Assembly (NCBI GenBank): GCA_965602035.1
Contig: OZ271919.1
Span: 2,542,001 to 2,606,000, forward strand
DNA: 64,000 nt
Direction of reading: 5' to 3'
Source: Natronospirillum sp965602035
GTDB lineage: Bacteria; Pseudomonadota; Gammaproteobacteria; Pseudomonadales; Natronospirillaceae
Each line of letters starts with the position of its first letter. Within the stretch, counting starts at the first letter, position 1. This document shows, piece after piece, positions 1-8,376 of the stretch. The notes below the pieces were generated by a model that saw only the letters and a program-made list of their open reading frames with translations, was not told where the DNA came from and did no database searches. A program made the position numbers and the translations under genes.

Positions 1-521
1 ACGCCTCTCGTGGATCGGTTGTGGATATCGATGCACTGGCTGCATCTCTGGAGAGCGGCCACCTGATGGGGGCGGCGATTGACGTCTACCCGGTTGAACC
101 ACGGAGCAACAAGGACGAGTTTGAGAGCCCGCTGCGGGCGTTCGACAACGTGATCCTGACGCCGCACATCGGCGGTTCAACCATGGAAGCCCAGCGCAAC
201 ATAGGCGTAGAGGTGGCGGAAAAGCTGGCGATGTTCTCAGACAATGGCACCACCATCACCGCCGTCAATTTCCCGGAAGTGGCATTGCCCAAGCTGGAAG
301 GCAAACACCGCATTCTGCATATTCATCAGAACATCCCCGGTGTGCTGTCCAATATCAACCGGGAGCTCTCAGACAACGGCATCAATATTTCGGCCCAATA
401 CCTCCAGACCAACGAATCCGTCGGTTATGTGGTGATTGATGTGGATCAGGAATTCGGCCCGCTGGCGCTGGATAAGCTGAGCGACGTAAAGGGCACCATC
501 AAGTCGCGGATTCTGTTCTGA
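1..521 (+). CDS. serA: D-3-phosphoglycerate dehydrogenase, C-terminal part
   Basis: This is the 3' part of SerA, the first enzyme of serine biosynthesis (3-phosphoglycerate to 3-phosphohydroxypyruvate, NAD-dependent). The reading frame is open from base 3 and begins with ASRGSVVDIDAL, the usual 'N-A-S-R-G' region of the nucleotide-binding domain. It continues through a DVYPVEP segment and TPHIGGSTMEAQ, the catalytic-histidine region. The last ~75 residues form an ACT regulatory domain (GKHRILHIHQNIPGVLSNIN onward), which in this family binds serine as feedback inhibitor. The gene starts before the window. It is convergent with tatC. I am confident of the family because three conserved blocks occur in the right order. 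Confidence 0.95.
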   Translation, partial: ASRGSVVDIDALAASLESGHLMGAAIDVYPVEPRSNKDEFESPLRAFDNVILTPHIGGSTMEAQRNIGVEVAEKLAMFSDNGTTITAVNFPEVALPKLEGKHRILHIHQNIPGVLSNINRELSDNGINISAQYLQTNESVGYVVIDVDQEFGPLALDKLSDVKGTIKSRILF

Positions 522-547
522 TTAACGGGCCACGGATTTTTTTATCG

Positions 548-728
548 GGCCACGGAATCCACGGAAAAACACGGAAAAATTGTTTTATGGATGAAGACGG
601 TATGTGGGCTGCGTCCCGTTACACGGCGTCTCGGACGCGCATGTAAACCGTGCCCCCGAACGATGCGCGTGCAAGCACGCAGCCCACATGGGTTACATTT
701 TCCGTGTTATTCCGTGGGTTCCGTGGCC
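548..728. repeat. MITE-like imperfect inverted repeat between serA and tatC
   Basis: Bases 548-580 (ggccacggaatccacggaaa...) are the near-perfect reverse complement of 696-728, with about two or three mismatches over 33 bases. An inner pair, 602-613 and about 680-690 (atgtgggctgc / gcagcccacat), continues the symmetry, so the whole ~180 bases can fold into one long hairpin. Another partial copy of the arm end (gggccacgga) lies at 527-536. No protein is supported here; the small open frames at 591-854 lie in the repeat. The element sits exactly between two convergent stop codons, as expected of a small mobile palindromic element or a bidirectional terminator. Confidence 0.6.
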
Positions 729-738
729 AAAAATGCTC

Positions 739-1485
739 TTATTCTTCGTCGGTTTTCTGCGGCTTCAACCACAACGAGAACAACAACCCCGCTTCAAACA
801 ACAGCCACATCGGCACGGCCAGTATCACCTGTGAGAATACATCCGGTGGGGTAACGAGCATACCGACGACAAAACAGCCCAGGAATATAAACGGCCGCTT
901 GCGGCGCAGCGCGGCAACGGTCGTCATACCGCTCTGGACCAGTAACACCGTGGCTATGGGGATTTCGAATGCCAGTCCGAAAGCGAAGAACATTTTCAGG
1001 CTGAAATCCAGTATGGCCGCGATATCCGGCATGATGTTCACCATGTCGGGGCCTACTGTGGTGAAGAAGCCGAACACCAGTGGCATGACCACGTAGTAGG
1101 TGAACAGTACACCGAGGTAGAACAGTACTACACTGGACAGAAAAAGGGGCATCATCAGCCGCTTTTCGTGCAGGTAAAGCGCCGGTGCAACAAAAGCCCA
1201 CACCTGATAGAGGGTGTATGGCATGGTCACCATAACGGCCGCGACAAAGCTGAGTTTGAACGGGACAAGGAACGGCGAAGCGACGCCGGTGGCAATAATC
1301 TGGCCGGCCTGCTCCTCAACAAGAATCCGCAACGGTGCTGAGAGAATGCTGTAGAGCTCGTTGGAGAAGAAATACAGCCCACCGAACGCCAGCATGACCA
1401 GTACCACCGCCTTCAGCAGGCGGGTTCTGAGTTCCTTGAGGTGTTCAATCAGTGTCTGAGGGACATCCTGTGACGGCTCGCTCAT
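739..1485 (-). CDS. tatC: Sec-independent protein translocase TatC
   Basis: TatC is the core membrane receptor of the twin-arginine export pathway; with TatB it recognises RR signal peptides of folded proteins. The 248-residue product has the normal family length. It has the N-terminal cytoplasmic helix with EHLKELRTRLLKA near residues 14-26 and the expected series of about six hydrophobic segments. These include the region ending FGLAFEIPIATVLLV, and the conserved short loop RKRPFIF. Its start ATG overlaps the tatB stop by four bases, and tatA-tatB-tatC run in that order in one minus-strand operon. The C-terminal tail (PQKTDEE) is short and acidic. Nothing is unusual. Confidence 0.96.
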   Translation of the reverse strand: MSEPSQDVPQTLIEHLKELRTRLLKAVVLVMLAFGGLYFFSNELYSILSAPLRILVEEQAGQIIATGVASPFLVPFKLSFVAAVMVTMPYTLYQVWAFVAPALYLHEKRLMMPLFLSSVVLFYLGVLFTYYVVMPLVFGFFTTVGPDMVNIMPDIAAILDFSLKMFFAFGLAFEIPIATVLLVQSGMTTVAALRRKRPFIFLGCFVVGMLVTPPDVFSQVILAVPMWLLFEAGLLFSLWLKPQKTDEE

Positions 1486-1865
1486 TGGCCGGAACTCCTG
1501 TCGTTCCGTGATGCCTCGGGCTGCTGTTCCCCGCCGTTATTCTGAGTTGTGTCCGTGTTCGAAGCAGTGTCCGCGCCACCTTCCGCTGAGGTTGCGTCCT
1601 TTTCCTGCTGCGATTGCTGCGTGTTGGTCACTGTGCCGTCGTTGTTGGTAAAACTCTGCCCCTCAGTGTCCCGCATGATTTTCTTGTTGAGTTCTTCCAG
1701 GCGGACTTCCTGTTCGATCTGTCGTTGAAAATTTCCGACAAAGCGCCGCGCCTGGCCGACGTAGCGTCCCACCGTGCGCGCGGCTACCGGTAACCTTTCC
1801 GGGCCGAGCACCAGCAGACCGATGCCGGCGATGACCGCCAGTTCGAGAAAGCCCATGTCAAACAT
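1482..1865 (-). CDS. tatB: Sec-independent protein translocase TatB
   Basis: TatB is the single-span partner of TatC in the twin-arginine translocase. The 127-residue product starts MFDMGFLELAVI, with one membrane helix at about residues 3-21. The hinge LGPERLPVAAR distinguishes TatB from TatA (which has FGTKKL). An amphipathic helix follows, then a polar, low-complexity, probably disordered tail rich in Q, N, S and T from about residue 80. It overlaps tatC by four bases and follows tatA by three bases, so translation is probably coupled. Confidence 0.94.
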   Translation of the reverse strand: MFDMGFLELAVIAGIGLLVLGPERLPVAARTVGRYVGQARRFVGNFQRQIEQEVRLEELNKKIMRDTEGQSFTNNDGTVTNTQQSQQEKDATSAEGGADTASNTDTTQNNGGEQQPEASRNDRSSGQ

Positions 1866-1868
1866 GGG

Positions 1869-2123
1869 TCAGTCTTTCCGCTCAGACTCGTCTTTGTCAC
1901 GGGTTTCCGAGAAATCCGCGTCGGCGTTATCCCGCTTCTGTAACAGGTTGGGATCCGTATCCGCACCGTCACCGCCGTCGTCTTTATCGTTCATCCCCTG
2001 TTTGAACCCTTTCACGGCGCCACCGATATCCTTGCCCATATTGCGCAGTTTCTTGGTGCCGAATATCAGAATGACAATGACCAGAACGATGATCAGTTGA
2101 ATCGGGCTGATTCCACCCAGCAT
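1869..2123 (-). CDS. tatA: Sec-independent protein translocase TatA
   Basis: TatA is the pore-forming, oligomerising component of the twin-arginine translocase. The 84-residue product has an N-terminal membrane helix at about residues 5-22. The conserved hinge FGTKKLRNMGKDIGGAVKGFKQGM forms the amphipathic helix, and the tail is charged and disordered, rich in Asp, Lys and Glu. A strong ribosome binding site (aggagg) lies just before the ATG. It is the first tat gene of the operon; the HIT-family gene lies immediately upstream, ending 36 bases before the tatA start, so the whole set may be one transcript. Confidence 0.94.
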   Translation of the reverse strand: MLGGISPIQLIIVLVIVILIFGTKKLRNMGKDIGGAVKGFKQGMNDKDDGGDGADTDPNLLQKRDNADADFSETRDKDESERKD

Positions 2124-2158
2124 AGATGCCTCCTAATTGATGTGCGGCCCGTGCCGGT

Positions 2159-2506
2159 TCAGAGCCCGCGCCACTGAGCGTCGCGTACATCGCCCAGAAT
2201 ATGGTAATGCAGGTGCCCGACCTCCTGGCCGCCACCCTTGCCGGTATTGATTATGCACCGAAAGCCGTCCGGCAGGCCATTGTCCTTTGCGATTTGTGGG
2301 AGCATGGCTGTCAGATGTGACACCCATTCCCGGTCTTCAGGGTCGCTCAGACTATCCAGGCTGGCTACGTGATGATTGGGCACGACCAGAAGGTGCACCC
2401 GTGCCTTGGGGTTAATGTCCCTGAACGCGGTGATCCGGTCGTCGCGATACACAATATCACCGGGTATGTCACCGGTAATGATCTTGCAGAAGAGGCAATC
2501 GGCCAT
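2159..2506 (-). CDS. HIT family nucleotide-binding protein (HinT-like)
   Basis: This is a small histidine-triad protein of 115 residues, the usual length of HinT. The triad HLHYH is at residues 98-102, followed by ILGD. An N-terminal Cys4-x-x-Cys7 fits a zinc site as in many HinT proteins. Members hydrolyse adenosine phosphoramidates and acyl-adenylates such as lysyl-AMP. In Pseudomonas the corresponding position next to hisE is occupied by hisI as I recall; here a HIT gene lies between tatA and hisE and hisI is not in the window. Its physiological substrate cannot be told from sequence. Confidence 0.9.
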   Translation of the reverse strand: MADCLFCKIITGDIPGDIVYRDDRITAFRDINPKARVHLLVVPNHHVASLDSLSDPEDREWVSHLTAMLPQIAKDNGLPDGFRCIINTGKGGGQEVGHLHYHILGDVRDAQWRGL

Positions 2507-2535
2507 CAGTGCAGTCTCCTGTTTCCTGGCGTGGT

Positions 2536-2862
2536 TCAGCCTTTCGTGCGGCTCGCTTTTTCTTCAATGCCGGACAGGCCGAAGCGCTGATCAAGTTCGG
2601 CCATAACCGCGCTGACCGGTACACCATAGTGTGCAAGCATGACCAGTATATGAAACCACAGATCCGCTGTCTCTTTCACCAATGCGTCCGGATCCTGATC
2701 GGTGTCCTTGGCTGCCAGAATCACTTCGGTCGCCTCCTCGCCGATCTTTTCCAGAATGCGGTTGCTGCCTTTCCGGTAGAGAGAGGCCACATAGGAGGTC
2801 TCAGGGTCGTGCGTCTTTCGCTCCTGCAATACTTCTTCCAGTCGTGTCAGGATGTCGGTCAT
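2536..2862 (-). CDS. hisE: Phosphoribosyl-ATP pyrophosphatase
   Basis: HisE carries out the second step of histidine biosynthesis, hydrolysing phosphoribosyl-ATP to phosphoribosyl-AMP and pyrophosphate. The 108-residue product is a single all-alpha domain of normal length. It carries KIGEEATEVILAAK, the metal-binding EExxE-type helix, and KETADLWFHILVML, the second acidic helix. The partner cyclohydrolase hisI, often adjacent or fused, is not seen here. The gene lies between the HIT gene and ubiB, in the same direction. Confidence 0.94.
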   Translation of the reverse strand: MTDILTRLEEVLQERKTHDPETSYVASLYRKGSNRILEKIGEEATEVILAAKDTDQDPDALVKETADLWFHILVMLAHYGVPVSAVMAELDQRFGLSGIEEKASRTKG

Positions 2863-2907
2863 ATTCAGTCCTGTATCAGCTGTGTGCCATGGTGGTGGCC
2901 GGGTCGG

Positions 2908-4518
2908 TTATCCAGGGTTCGGTCGGGAAGCCGTTATCAATGTTGCCAGTGCCCCGAGGCCAGTGAGCACGAGCCCACTGAATAACAGCGGGTCTGACAG
3001 TTCCGCGTGGCCGTAAAGTGCCAGAAGAATTCCCATGCCGGTCAGCACCAGACCGGGAGTACTGCGGCCTCCGGCCTGGACCCGCACACGCGTCTGTTGC
3101 TGGGGTTTGCCCAGTTCACGTACCACGCGTTCGAGCTGGTGCGGCAGTTCCGGGCTGCGCTCCAGCAGGAAGGGTATCTGTTCTCGCAGCGTGCGAACGG
3201 TACGCCGTACGCTGATACGCTCCCGCAGCCAGTCTTCCATGAACGGCTTGGCCGTGCGCCAGAGGTCAAGTTCAGGGTAAAGCTGACGCCCGAGGCCTTC
3301 AATGTTGAGCAAGGTTTTCTGGAGCAGCACGAGCTGAGGCTGAACTTCCATATTGAACCGTCGGGCTACCTGAAAGAGCCGCACCAGCAGCAGACCGAAC
3401 GAGATGTCTTTCAGCGGGCGTGCGAAAATCGGTTCACAGACAGCCCTTATGGCATGTTCGAACTGGTGTACGGGCGTATCGGCGGGAACCCAGCCGGATT
3501 CGACATGCAGACGCGCTACACGGCGATAGTCTCGATTGAAAAAAGCCAGCAGATTCATGGCCAGATAGTGCTGATCTTCTTCGCCGAGTGTGCCGACAAT
3601 ACCACAATCAATTGCAATATATCGGGGCTGTCGCGGTTTGCTGGCACTGACAAACACATTACCCGGGTGCATGTCGGCATGAAAGAAGCTGTCACGGAAT
3701 ACCTGAGTGAAGAAAATCTCCACACCACGCTCTGCCAGGGCCCGCATATCAACACCGGCATCCCGCAGATCGTCAATTTCGTCGATCGGGATACCATAGA
3801 TACGCTCCATGACCAGTACCTGCCGGCGACAATATGTCCAGTGTATGTCAGGGACATAGAGAAGGTCAGAGCCTTCGAAATTGCGCTGGAGATGGCTGGT
3901 GTTCGCCGCCTCACGCAACAGGTCGAGCTCATCCAGGAGTGTTTGCTGGAAATCATCCACGACCTCGACCGGGCGCAGCCGCCGCGCCTCAGGTATCGCA
4001 GTGAGCAGGCGTGCAAAGGCATGCATCCAACTGAGGTCTTTGCGAATCACCCGCTCGATATCCGGGCGAATGATCTTGACCACCACTTCTTCACCGGTCG
4101 GCAGCCGGGCGGAATGCACCTGCGCGATCGAGGCCGAGGCCAGAGGCTCGATATCGAACCGCTCAAAGAGGCCATCCACGGGTTGCTCCAGCGCGGCTTC
4201 AACCACTGCGATGGCCTGGCTTCCGGGGAAAGACGGGACATTATCCTGGAGGCGAACCAGTTCTTCCGCGTACTCCTGAGGATAGAGGTCGCGGCGTGTT
4301 GAAAGAATCTGTCCGAACTTGATGAACACCGGGCCCAGCGCTTCAAAAAACAGCCTGAGCCGTTCCGGGCCCTGCTTGCGGGGCCGGGGCAGAAAGAATC
4401 GACCGACAGACAGCCAGCGCACATACCATGGCAGCGAACGCCACGGCACCAGCGTGTCGAGCCGGAAGCGGAGAATGTACCAGGCGATCTGCCAGAGACG
4501 GAACCAGTACATGGTCAC
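2908..4518 (-). CDS. ubiB: Ubiquinone biosynthesis kinase-like ATPase UbiB
   Basis: UbiB is a membrane-anchored atypical kinase/ATPase of the ABC1/ADCK family needed for ubiquinone assembly. The 536-residue product has the family signature K-x-G-Q as KFGQ (residues 67-70) in FIKFGQILSTRRDLYP. It has an alanine-rich loop ASASIAQVHSA and the catalytic HADMHPGN motif, with the metal site in AIDCGIVG. Two C-terminal hydrophobic segments (TGMGILLALYGHAEL and LLFSGLVLTGLGALATLI) anchor it. I took the GTG at 4518, which overlaps the ubiJ stop (GTGA); the ATG at 4512 is equally possible, and a GGAGA element serves either. It is part of ubiE-ubiJ-ubiB. Confidence 0.95.
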   Translation of the reverse strand: MTMYWFRLWQIAWYILRFRLDTLVPWRSLPWYVRWLSVGRFFLPRPRKQGPERLRLFFEALGPVFIKFGQILSTRRDLYPQEYAEELVRLQDNVPSFPGSQAIAVVEAALEQPVDGLFERFDIEPLASASIAQVHSARLPTGEEVVVKIIRPDIERVIRKDLSWMHAFARLLTAIPEARRLRPVEVVDDFQQTLLDELDLLREAANTSHLQRNFEGSDLLYVPDIHWTYCRRQVLVMERIYGIPIDEIDDLRDAGVDMRALAERGVEIFFTQVFRDSFFHADMHPGNVFVSASKPRQPRYIAIDCGIVGTLGEEDQHYLAMNLLAFFNRDYRRVARLHVESGWVPADTPVHQFEHAIRAVCEPIFARPLKDISFGLLLVRLFQVARRFNMEVQPQLVLLQKTLLNIEGLGRQLYPELDLWRTAKPFMEDWLRERISVRRTVRTLREQIPFLLERSPELPHQLERVVRELGKPQQQTRVRVQAGGRSTPGLVLTGMGILLALYGHAELSDPLLFSGLVLTGLGALATLITASRPNPG

Positions 4519-5144
4519 TGGTCTCCGTTTCTGCGTGTCGGTGCGGAGGGATGGTCCAGCGCAGAGAGTCGGTCGATGCGCCGCCGCAACTGATGAACGC
4601 GTTGGCGGAGTGCGTCCAGTTCATATGTTGAGACCAGCCAGCGCTTTTCCCGTACCACATATCGGCCGCTGGCATGTGCCAGCGATTCAATGAATCGCCG
4701 GGCGTCGCCACTGACCCGGCGGCTCAGTTCGGCTACGAAGTGCGCCGGCATGTCACCAATCAGATCACCCAGTGCCGCTTCGGCATCAAAATCCGGTGAC
4801 TGGAGCAGGTCCTGTAGTTGCATGAAGGCGCGCGTGCTGCCTTCGACACGCAGGTCTGTGCTGGCCAGCGTAGCCGTCTTGTCCGAGCTCTGGATCAGCG
4901 TAACAAATGCCTGCACCGGGCCGGATATGCTGGCATCAGGCACGCGGTCATCCGGCTTCGCCACGAGCAACGAGTCAGCGTCGGCTTCCAGATCCAGGGT
5001 GATATCGAGGTCGTCCAGTCGGATGCGCCAGACCTGTGGTGACAGGCGCTTCAGCCGCTGGCGCGTAGCCGGTGCGTAGTGCAGCGCTCTGGCCAGTGCC
5101 TGGTTGATCGCCTTCAGCGCGGCGTCACCGAGTTCAGGAGCCAT
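4515..5144 (-). CDS. ubiJ: Ubiquinone biosynthesis accessory factor UbiJ (SCP2 domain)
   Basis: UbiJ is a soluble lipid-binding protein that helps the multi-enzyme ubiquinone synthesis complex handle hydrophobic intermediates. The product (209 residues from the ATG at 5144) has an SCP2-like domain over about residues 20-120 (VWRIRLDDLDITLDLEADADS). Its C-terminal helices end in a coiled-coil-like stretch (ELDALRQRVHQLRRRIDRLSAL). I prefer the ATG at 5144, which overlaps the ubiE stop, over an upstream start at 5186 that would lie 42 bases inside ubiE. The order ubiE-ubiJ-ubiB is the classic gammaproteobacterial one and supports the call more than the weakly conserved sequence does. Confidence 0.88.
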   Translation of the reverse strand: MAPELGDAALKAINQALARALHYAPATRQRLKRLSPQVWRIRLDDLDITLDLEADADSLLVAKPDDRVPDASISGPVQAFVTLIQSSDKTATLASTDLRVEGSTRAFMQLQDLLQSPDFDAEAALGDLIGDMPAHFVAELSRRVSGDARRFIESLAHASGRYVVREKRWLVSTYELDALRQRVHQLRRRIDRLSALDHPSAPTRRNGDQ

Positions 5145-5907
5145 GCTGGAACCCTTTGGTTGCAATGTGCAGAGCGACGATACCACCCGTCAGGTTATGG
5201 TACCGAACCCTGTCGAAGCCGGCGTCCAGCATCATGCGCCTGAGCGTTTCCTGATCCGGGTGCATACGTATGGATTCCGCCAGGTAACGGTAGCTGTCGG
5301 CGTCTCCGGCCACCAGCCGGCCCATGAACGGTAACGCCCGAAACGAGTAGGTATCGTAGGCACGGCTGAGCAGTGCCGATTGCGGCTTCGAAAACTCGAG
5401 CACCAGCAGCCGGCCGCCAGGCCTGAGTAAACGGTGCATGGAGGCCAGCGCCTGGTCCTTGTCCGTGACGTTGCGCAGACCGAATGCCATGGTGATCACG
5501 TCAAAGTGATTGTCCCGGAAGGGGAGCCGTTCAGCGTCTGCCTGAACGGTCTGGACAGCATGACCGATTCCCCTGTCGAGTAAGCGGTCGCGGCCGACTG
5601 CAAGCATGGACCGGTTGATATCGGCGAGCACGACCTGCCCGTCCGGCCCTACTCGATGCGCAAACTTCGCGGCCAGATCTCCCGTGCCGCCGGCAAGGTC
5701 CAGAACACGGGCTCCGCTTCGTACACCCGCGAGTTCGGTAGTGAAGAACTTCCAGGCACGGTGGATGCCGAACGACATGAGGTCGTTCATGATGTCGTAC
5801 CGTTGGGCGACGGAGTCGAACACGCCAGCAACCCGAGCGGTCTTTTCCGTTTTCGCGATTCTCTGAAATCCGAAGTGGGTCTTGTCGTCGTCTGTCGACT
5901 CGTCCAT
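5134..5907 (-). CDS. ubiE: Ubiquinone/menaquinone C-methyltransferase UbiE
   Basis: UbiE methylates the quinone ring carbon using S-adenosylmethionine, in ubiquinone (and, where present, menaquinone) synthesis. The 257-residue product has the typical entry HFGFQRIAKTEKTARVAGVF and the SAM-binding motif VLDLAGGTGDLA at residues 68-79. It also has the UbiE-specific block DVITMAFGLRNVTDK and the C-terminal NLTGGIVALHIATK. It is first of ubiE-ubiJ-ubiB and overlaps ubiJ by about 11 bases. Confidence 0.96.
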   Translation of the reverse strand: MDESTDDDKTHFGFQRIAKTEKTARVAGVFDSVAQRYDIMNDLMSFGIHRAWKFFTTELAGVRSGARVLDLAGGTGDLAAKFAHRVGPDGQVVLADINRSMLAVGRDRLLDRGIGHAVQTVQADAERLPFRDNHFDVITMAFGLRNVTDKDQALASMHRLLRPGGRLLVLEFSKPQSALLSRAYDTYSFRALPFMGRLVAGDADSYRYLAESIRMHPDQETLRRMMLDAGFDRVRYHNLTGGIVALHIATKGFQHGS

Positions 5908-6005
5908 GCGATGTCTGCCAGGTCAGTTTTGGCGCATTGTACCGGGGTGGGTCGGCAACCGCCAACACAGCCAAACCGACGGATTCACCGCAGACAGGCC
6001 GGACG

Positions 6006-6389
6006 TCAGGGTGTCCAGAACCGGGCCCTCGTTTGCGATGTCGGTTCCCTTGAAAGCCCAGCCTCATTCAGCCGCTGCAGGTAGTCGCGCCACATCGCCT
6101 GATGATTCGCCACGAACCGGTGCAGTAGTTCCCAACTGAAAAGGCCGGTGTCGTGCCCGTCGTCAAAGCTGAGCTTCACCGCGTAGTTGCCGACCGGCTC
6201 GATGCCGCTGAGTCGTACATGGCGTTTACCTGACTGCAATACGGGGCTGCCGTGTCCCTGGACCTCAGCAGAGGGCGAATGCACGCGCAGGAACTCGGCC
6301 TCCAGGCTGCCCTCAGAGCCATCGGAAAAGCGGATGAACAGGCTGTTGCTCTGTTTCTTCCACTGGATGTCAGTAGGCTGAATCGACAC
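6006..6389 (-). CDS. DUF971 family protein (gamma-butyrobetaine hydroxylase-like N-terminal domain)
   Basis: This is a 127-residue single-domain protein starting at GTG 6389 with a good gaggaga ribosome site, ten bases after the hslU stop. It contains the DUF971 pattern: I-x-W-x-[RK]-x-[DN]-x-L in IQWKKQSNSLFIRF, then AEFLRVHSPSAEVQGHG, and the late block KLSFDDGHDTGLFSWELLHRF. The same fold is the N-terminal domain of gamma-butyrobetaine hydroxylase. Standalone copies beside hslUV and ubiE are common in gammaproteobacteria, and their role is not established. It is probably co-transcribed with hslVU. Confidence 0.85.
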   Translation of the reverse strand: MSIQPTDIQWKKQSNSLFIRFSDGSEGSLEAEFLRVHSPSAEVQGHGSPVLQSGKRHVRLSGIEPVGNYAVKLSFDDGHDTGLFSWELLHRFVANHQAMWRDYLQRLNEAGLSREPTSQTRARFWTP

Positions 6390-6398
6390 CCCGTCTCC

Positions 6399-7742
6399 TC
6401 ACAGTATGAACCGGCTCAGGTCTTCATCTGCCACCAACTCGGACAATTCCCGGCTGACATACTCGGCATCCACTGTAATCGTCCGTTGCTCCGCCGCCAG
6501 TTCACTGGCTTCGTACGACACCGATTCCAGCAGGCGTTCCAGCAGCGTGTGCAGTCGGCGGGCACCTATGTTCTCGGTGCGCTCGTTCACCTGGTAGGCA
6601 ACCTCAGCCAGACGCGCGATGCCGTCGTCGGTAAATACCAGCTCCAGCCCCTCTGCCCCCAGCAGGGCCCGATACTGTTCGGTCAGGCTGTAGTCGGGTC
6701 CGGTAAGGATCTGCTCGAAATCCTGTTGCTTCAGTGCCTGCAGTTCGACGCGTATGGGCAGCCGGCCCTGAAGCTCTGGTATCAGGTCGGACGGCTTGGA
6801 AAAGTGGAAAGCGCCACTGGCGATAAACAGGATATGGTCGGTTTTGACCATACCGTATTTTGTGCTGACGGTGCTGCCCTCAATGAGTGGCAGCAGATCG
6901 CGTTGCACGCCCTCGCGAGAAACATCACCACTGTTGCGCTGCTCGTTCTTGGCGATTTTGTCGACTTCGTCTAGAAACACGATACCGTTGTGTTCGACCT
7001 GGTACAGGGCCTCGGTCTTGATCTCGTCTTCGTTGATCAGGTTGGCGGCTTCTTCATCCACCAATTGCTTCCAGGCTTCGCTGACCCGCATACGGCGAGT
7101 CTGCTTTTTGTCCTTCTGACCCATGTTGCTGAACATGTTCTGCAACTGGCTGGTCATCTCCTCCATACCGGGTGGTGCCATGATCTCCACGCCCATGCCC
7201 GGCTGTGACAGCTCTATGTCGATTTCCTTGTCGTCCAGCTGGCCTTCGCGCAGTTTCTTGCGGAATACCTGGCGGGTGCCGGACTCCTGACGGTCGTCAT
7301 TACTCTGGGACTCGTTCTTCTGACGCGCCGGTGGCAGCAACGCGTCCAGTATGCGTTCTTCAGCCGCGTCTTCGGCCCGGTGGCGTACTTTTTTCATGGC
7401 CTCTTCGCGGGCCATCTTGTAACCCGTCTCCGTGAGGTCCCGGACGATGGATTCCACATCACGGCCGACATAACCGACTTCCGTAAACTTGGTGGCCTCA
7501 ACCTTCACGAACGGCGCTTTGGCCAGTTTGGCGAGGCGCCGGGCTATTTCTGTCTTGCCCACGCCGGTCGGCCCGATCATCAGAATGTTCTTCGGGGAAA
7601 TTTCATCCCGCAACTCGTCGTTGAGCTGCATCCGGCGCCAGCGATTGCGCAGGGCAATCGCCACCGCCCGCTTGGCTTCCTGTTGACCGATAATATGTTT
7701 GTCGAGTTCGGAGACAATTTCGCGCGGCGTCATCTGGCTCAT
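6399..7742 (-). CDS. hslU: ATP-dependent protease ATPase subunit HslU
   Basis: HslU (ClpY) is the AAA+ unfoldase that feeds substrates into the HslV peptidase. The 447-residue product has the family opening TPREIVSELDKHIIGQ and Walker A GPTGVGKT at residues 57-64. The pore loop EVGYVGRDVESIVRDL, Walker B GIVFLDEVDKIAK and the sensor/C-terminal part ENIGARRLHTLLERLLE follow. The C-terminus SRFIL is the form that docks into HslV to activate it. The I-domain (about residues 120-240) is acidic and rich in Glu/Gln. Its start overlaps the hslV stop (ATGA), so the two are translationally coupled. Confidence 0.97.
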   Translation of the reverse strand: MSQMTPREIVSELDKHIIGQQEAKRAVAIALRNRWRRMQLNDELRDEISPKNILMIGPTGVGKTEIARRLAKLAKAPFVKVEATKFTEVGYVGRDVESIVRDLTETGYKMAREEAMKKVRHRAEDAAEERILDALLPPARQKNESQSNDDRQESGTRQVFRKKLREGQLDDKEIDIELSQPGMGVEIMAPPGMEEMTSQLQNMFSNMGQKDKKQTRRMRVSEAWKQLVDEEAANLINEDEIKTEALYQVEHNGIVFLDEVDKIAKNEQRNSGDVSREGVQRDLLPLIEGSTVSTKYGMVKTDHILFIASGAFHFSKPSDLIPELQGRLPIRVELQALKQQDFEQILTGPDYSLTEQYRALLGAEGLELVFTDDGIARLAEVAYQVNERTENIGARRLHTLLERLLESVSYEASELAAEQRTITVDAEYVSRELSELVADEDLSRFIL

Positions 7743-8275
7743 GAGGCGTCATCCTGAGAGATTTCTTCAATAACCAAGGAATGGTTGGTGTAGACGCATA
7801 TGTCGGCCGCGATATTCAACGCGTGCTCGGCAATGGTGTAGGCGCTCAGGTCCGTATGTTCATAGAGCGCGCGGGCGGCAGACAGCGCGTAGTTGCCACC
7901 CGACCCGATCGCCACAATGCCGTGGTCCGGTTCGACGACATCGCCGGTACCACTGATAATGAGCGACGTTGTCGCGTCGGCCACAATCAGCATGGCTTCG
8001 AGCCTGCGCAGTGCCCGATCGCTTCGCCATTCCTTTGCCAGTTCAACGGCTGCCCGGGTCAGGTGCCCGGAGTGTTGCTGCAGATGTCCTTCGAACTTCT
8101 CAAAGAGCGTGAACGCATCCGCTGTGCTGCCGGCAAAGCCGGCAATAACGCGGTCGTGGTAAAGCCGGCGGACCTTTCGGGCATTGCCCTTCATTACCGT
8201 GTCGCCGAGGCTGACCTGTCCGTCGCCCCCGACAACGACTTCATTCCCTTTTCGTACCGACACTATGGTGGTCAT
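7739..8275 (-). CDS. hslV: ATP-dependent protease peptidase subunit HslV
   Basis: HslV is the proteasome-like threonine peptidase core of HslUV. The 178-residue product begins MTTIVSVRK; the Thr after the initiator Met is the catalytic nucleophile exposed by methionine removal. GGDGQVSLGDTVMKGNARKVRRL and the GSGGNYALSAARAL block are characteristic. Length is normal. It is the first gene of hslV-hslU-DUF971, with a 101-base gap from the upstream SPOR gene. Confidence 0.97.
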   Translation of the reverse strand: MTTIVSVRKGNEVVVGGDGQVSLGDTVMKGNARKVRRLYHDRVIAGFAGSTADAFTLFEKFEGHLQQHSGHLTRAAVELAKEWRSDRALRRLEAMLIVADATTSLIISGTGDVVEPDHGIVAIGSGGNYALSAARALYEHTDLSAYTIAEHALNIAADICVYTNHSLVIEEISQDDAS

Positions 8276-8376
8276 CCGAGGCTCCTGACGCCTGTTGCTG
8301 AACCGTCAGTAATGGCGTCGGTAGCCCGGAATTTCAAGGGAATCGACCGGCTGAATGGGCGGAAGCAGAGCGGTTA

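Noticed and set aside
591..1096. Small open frames overlapping the inverted repeat and tatC
   Set aside because: They run through the palindrome and antisense to tatC, share no similarity with known proteins, and have no ribosome site.
3007..4302. 431-codon open frame opposite ubiB
   Set aside because: It is the antisense shadow of ubiB, has no family motif, and the minus-strand gene has clear UbiB signatures throughout.
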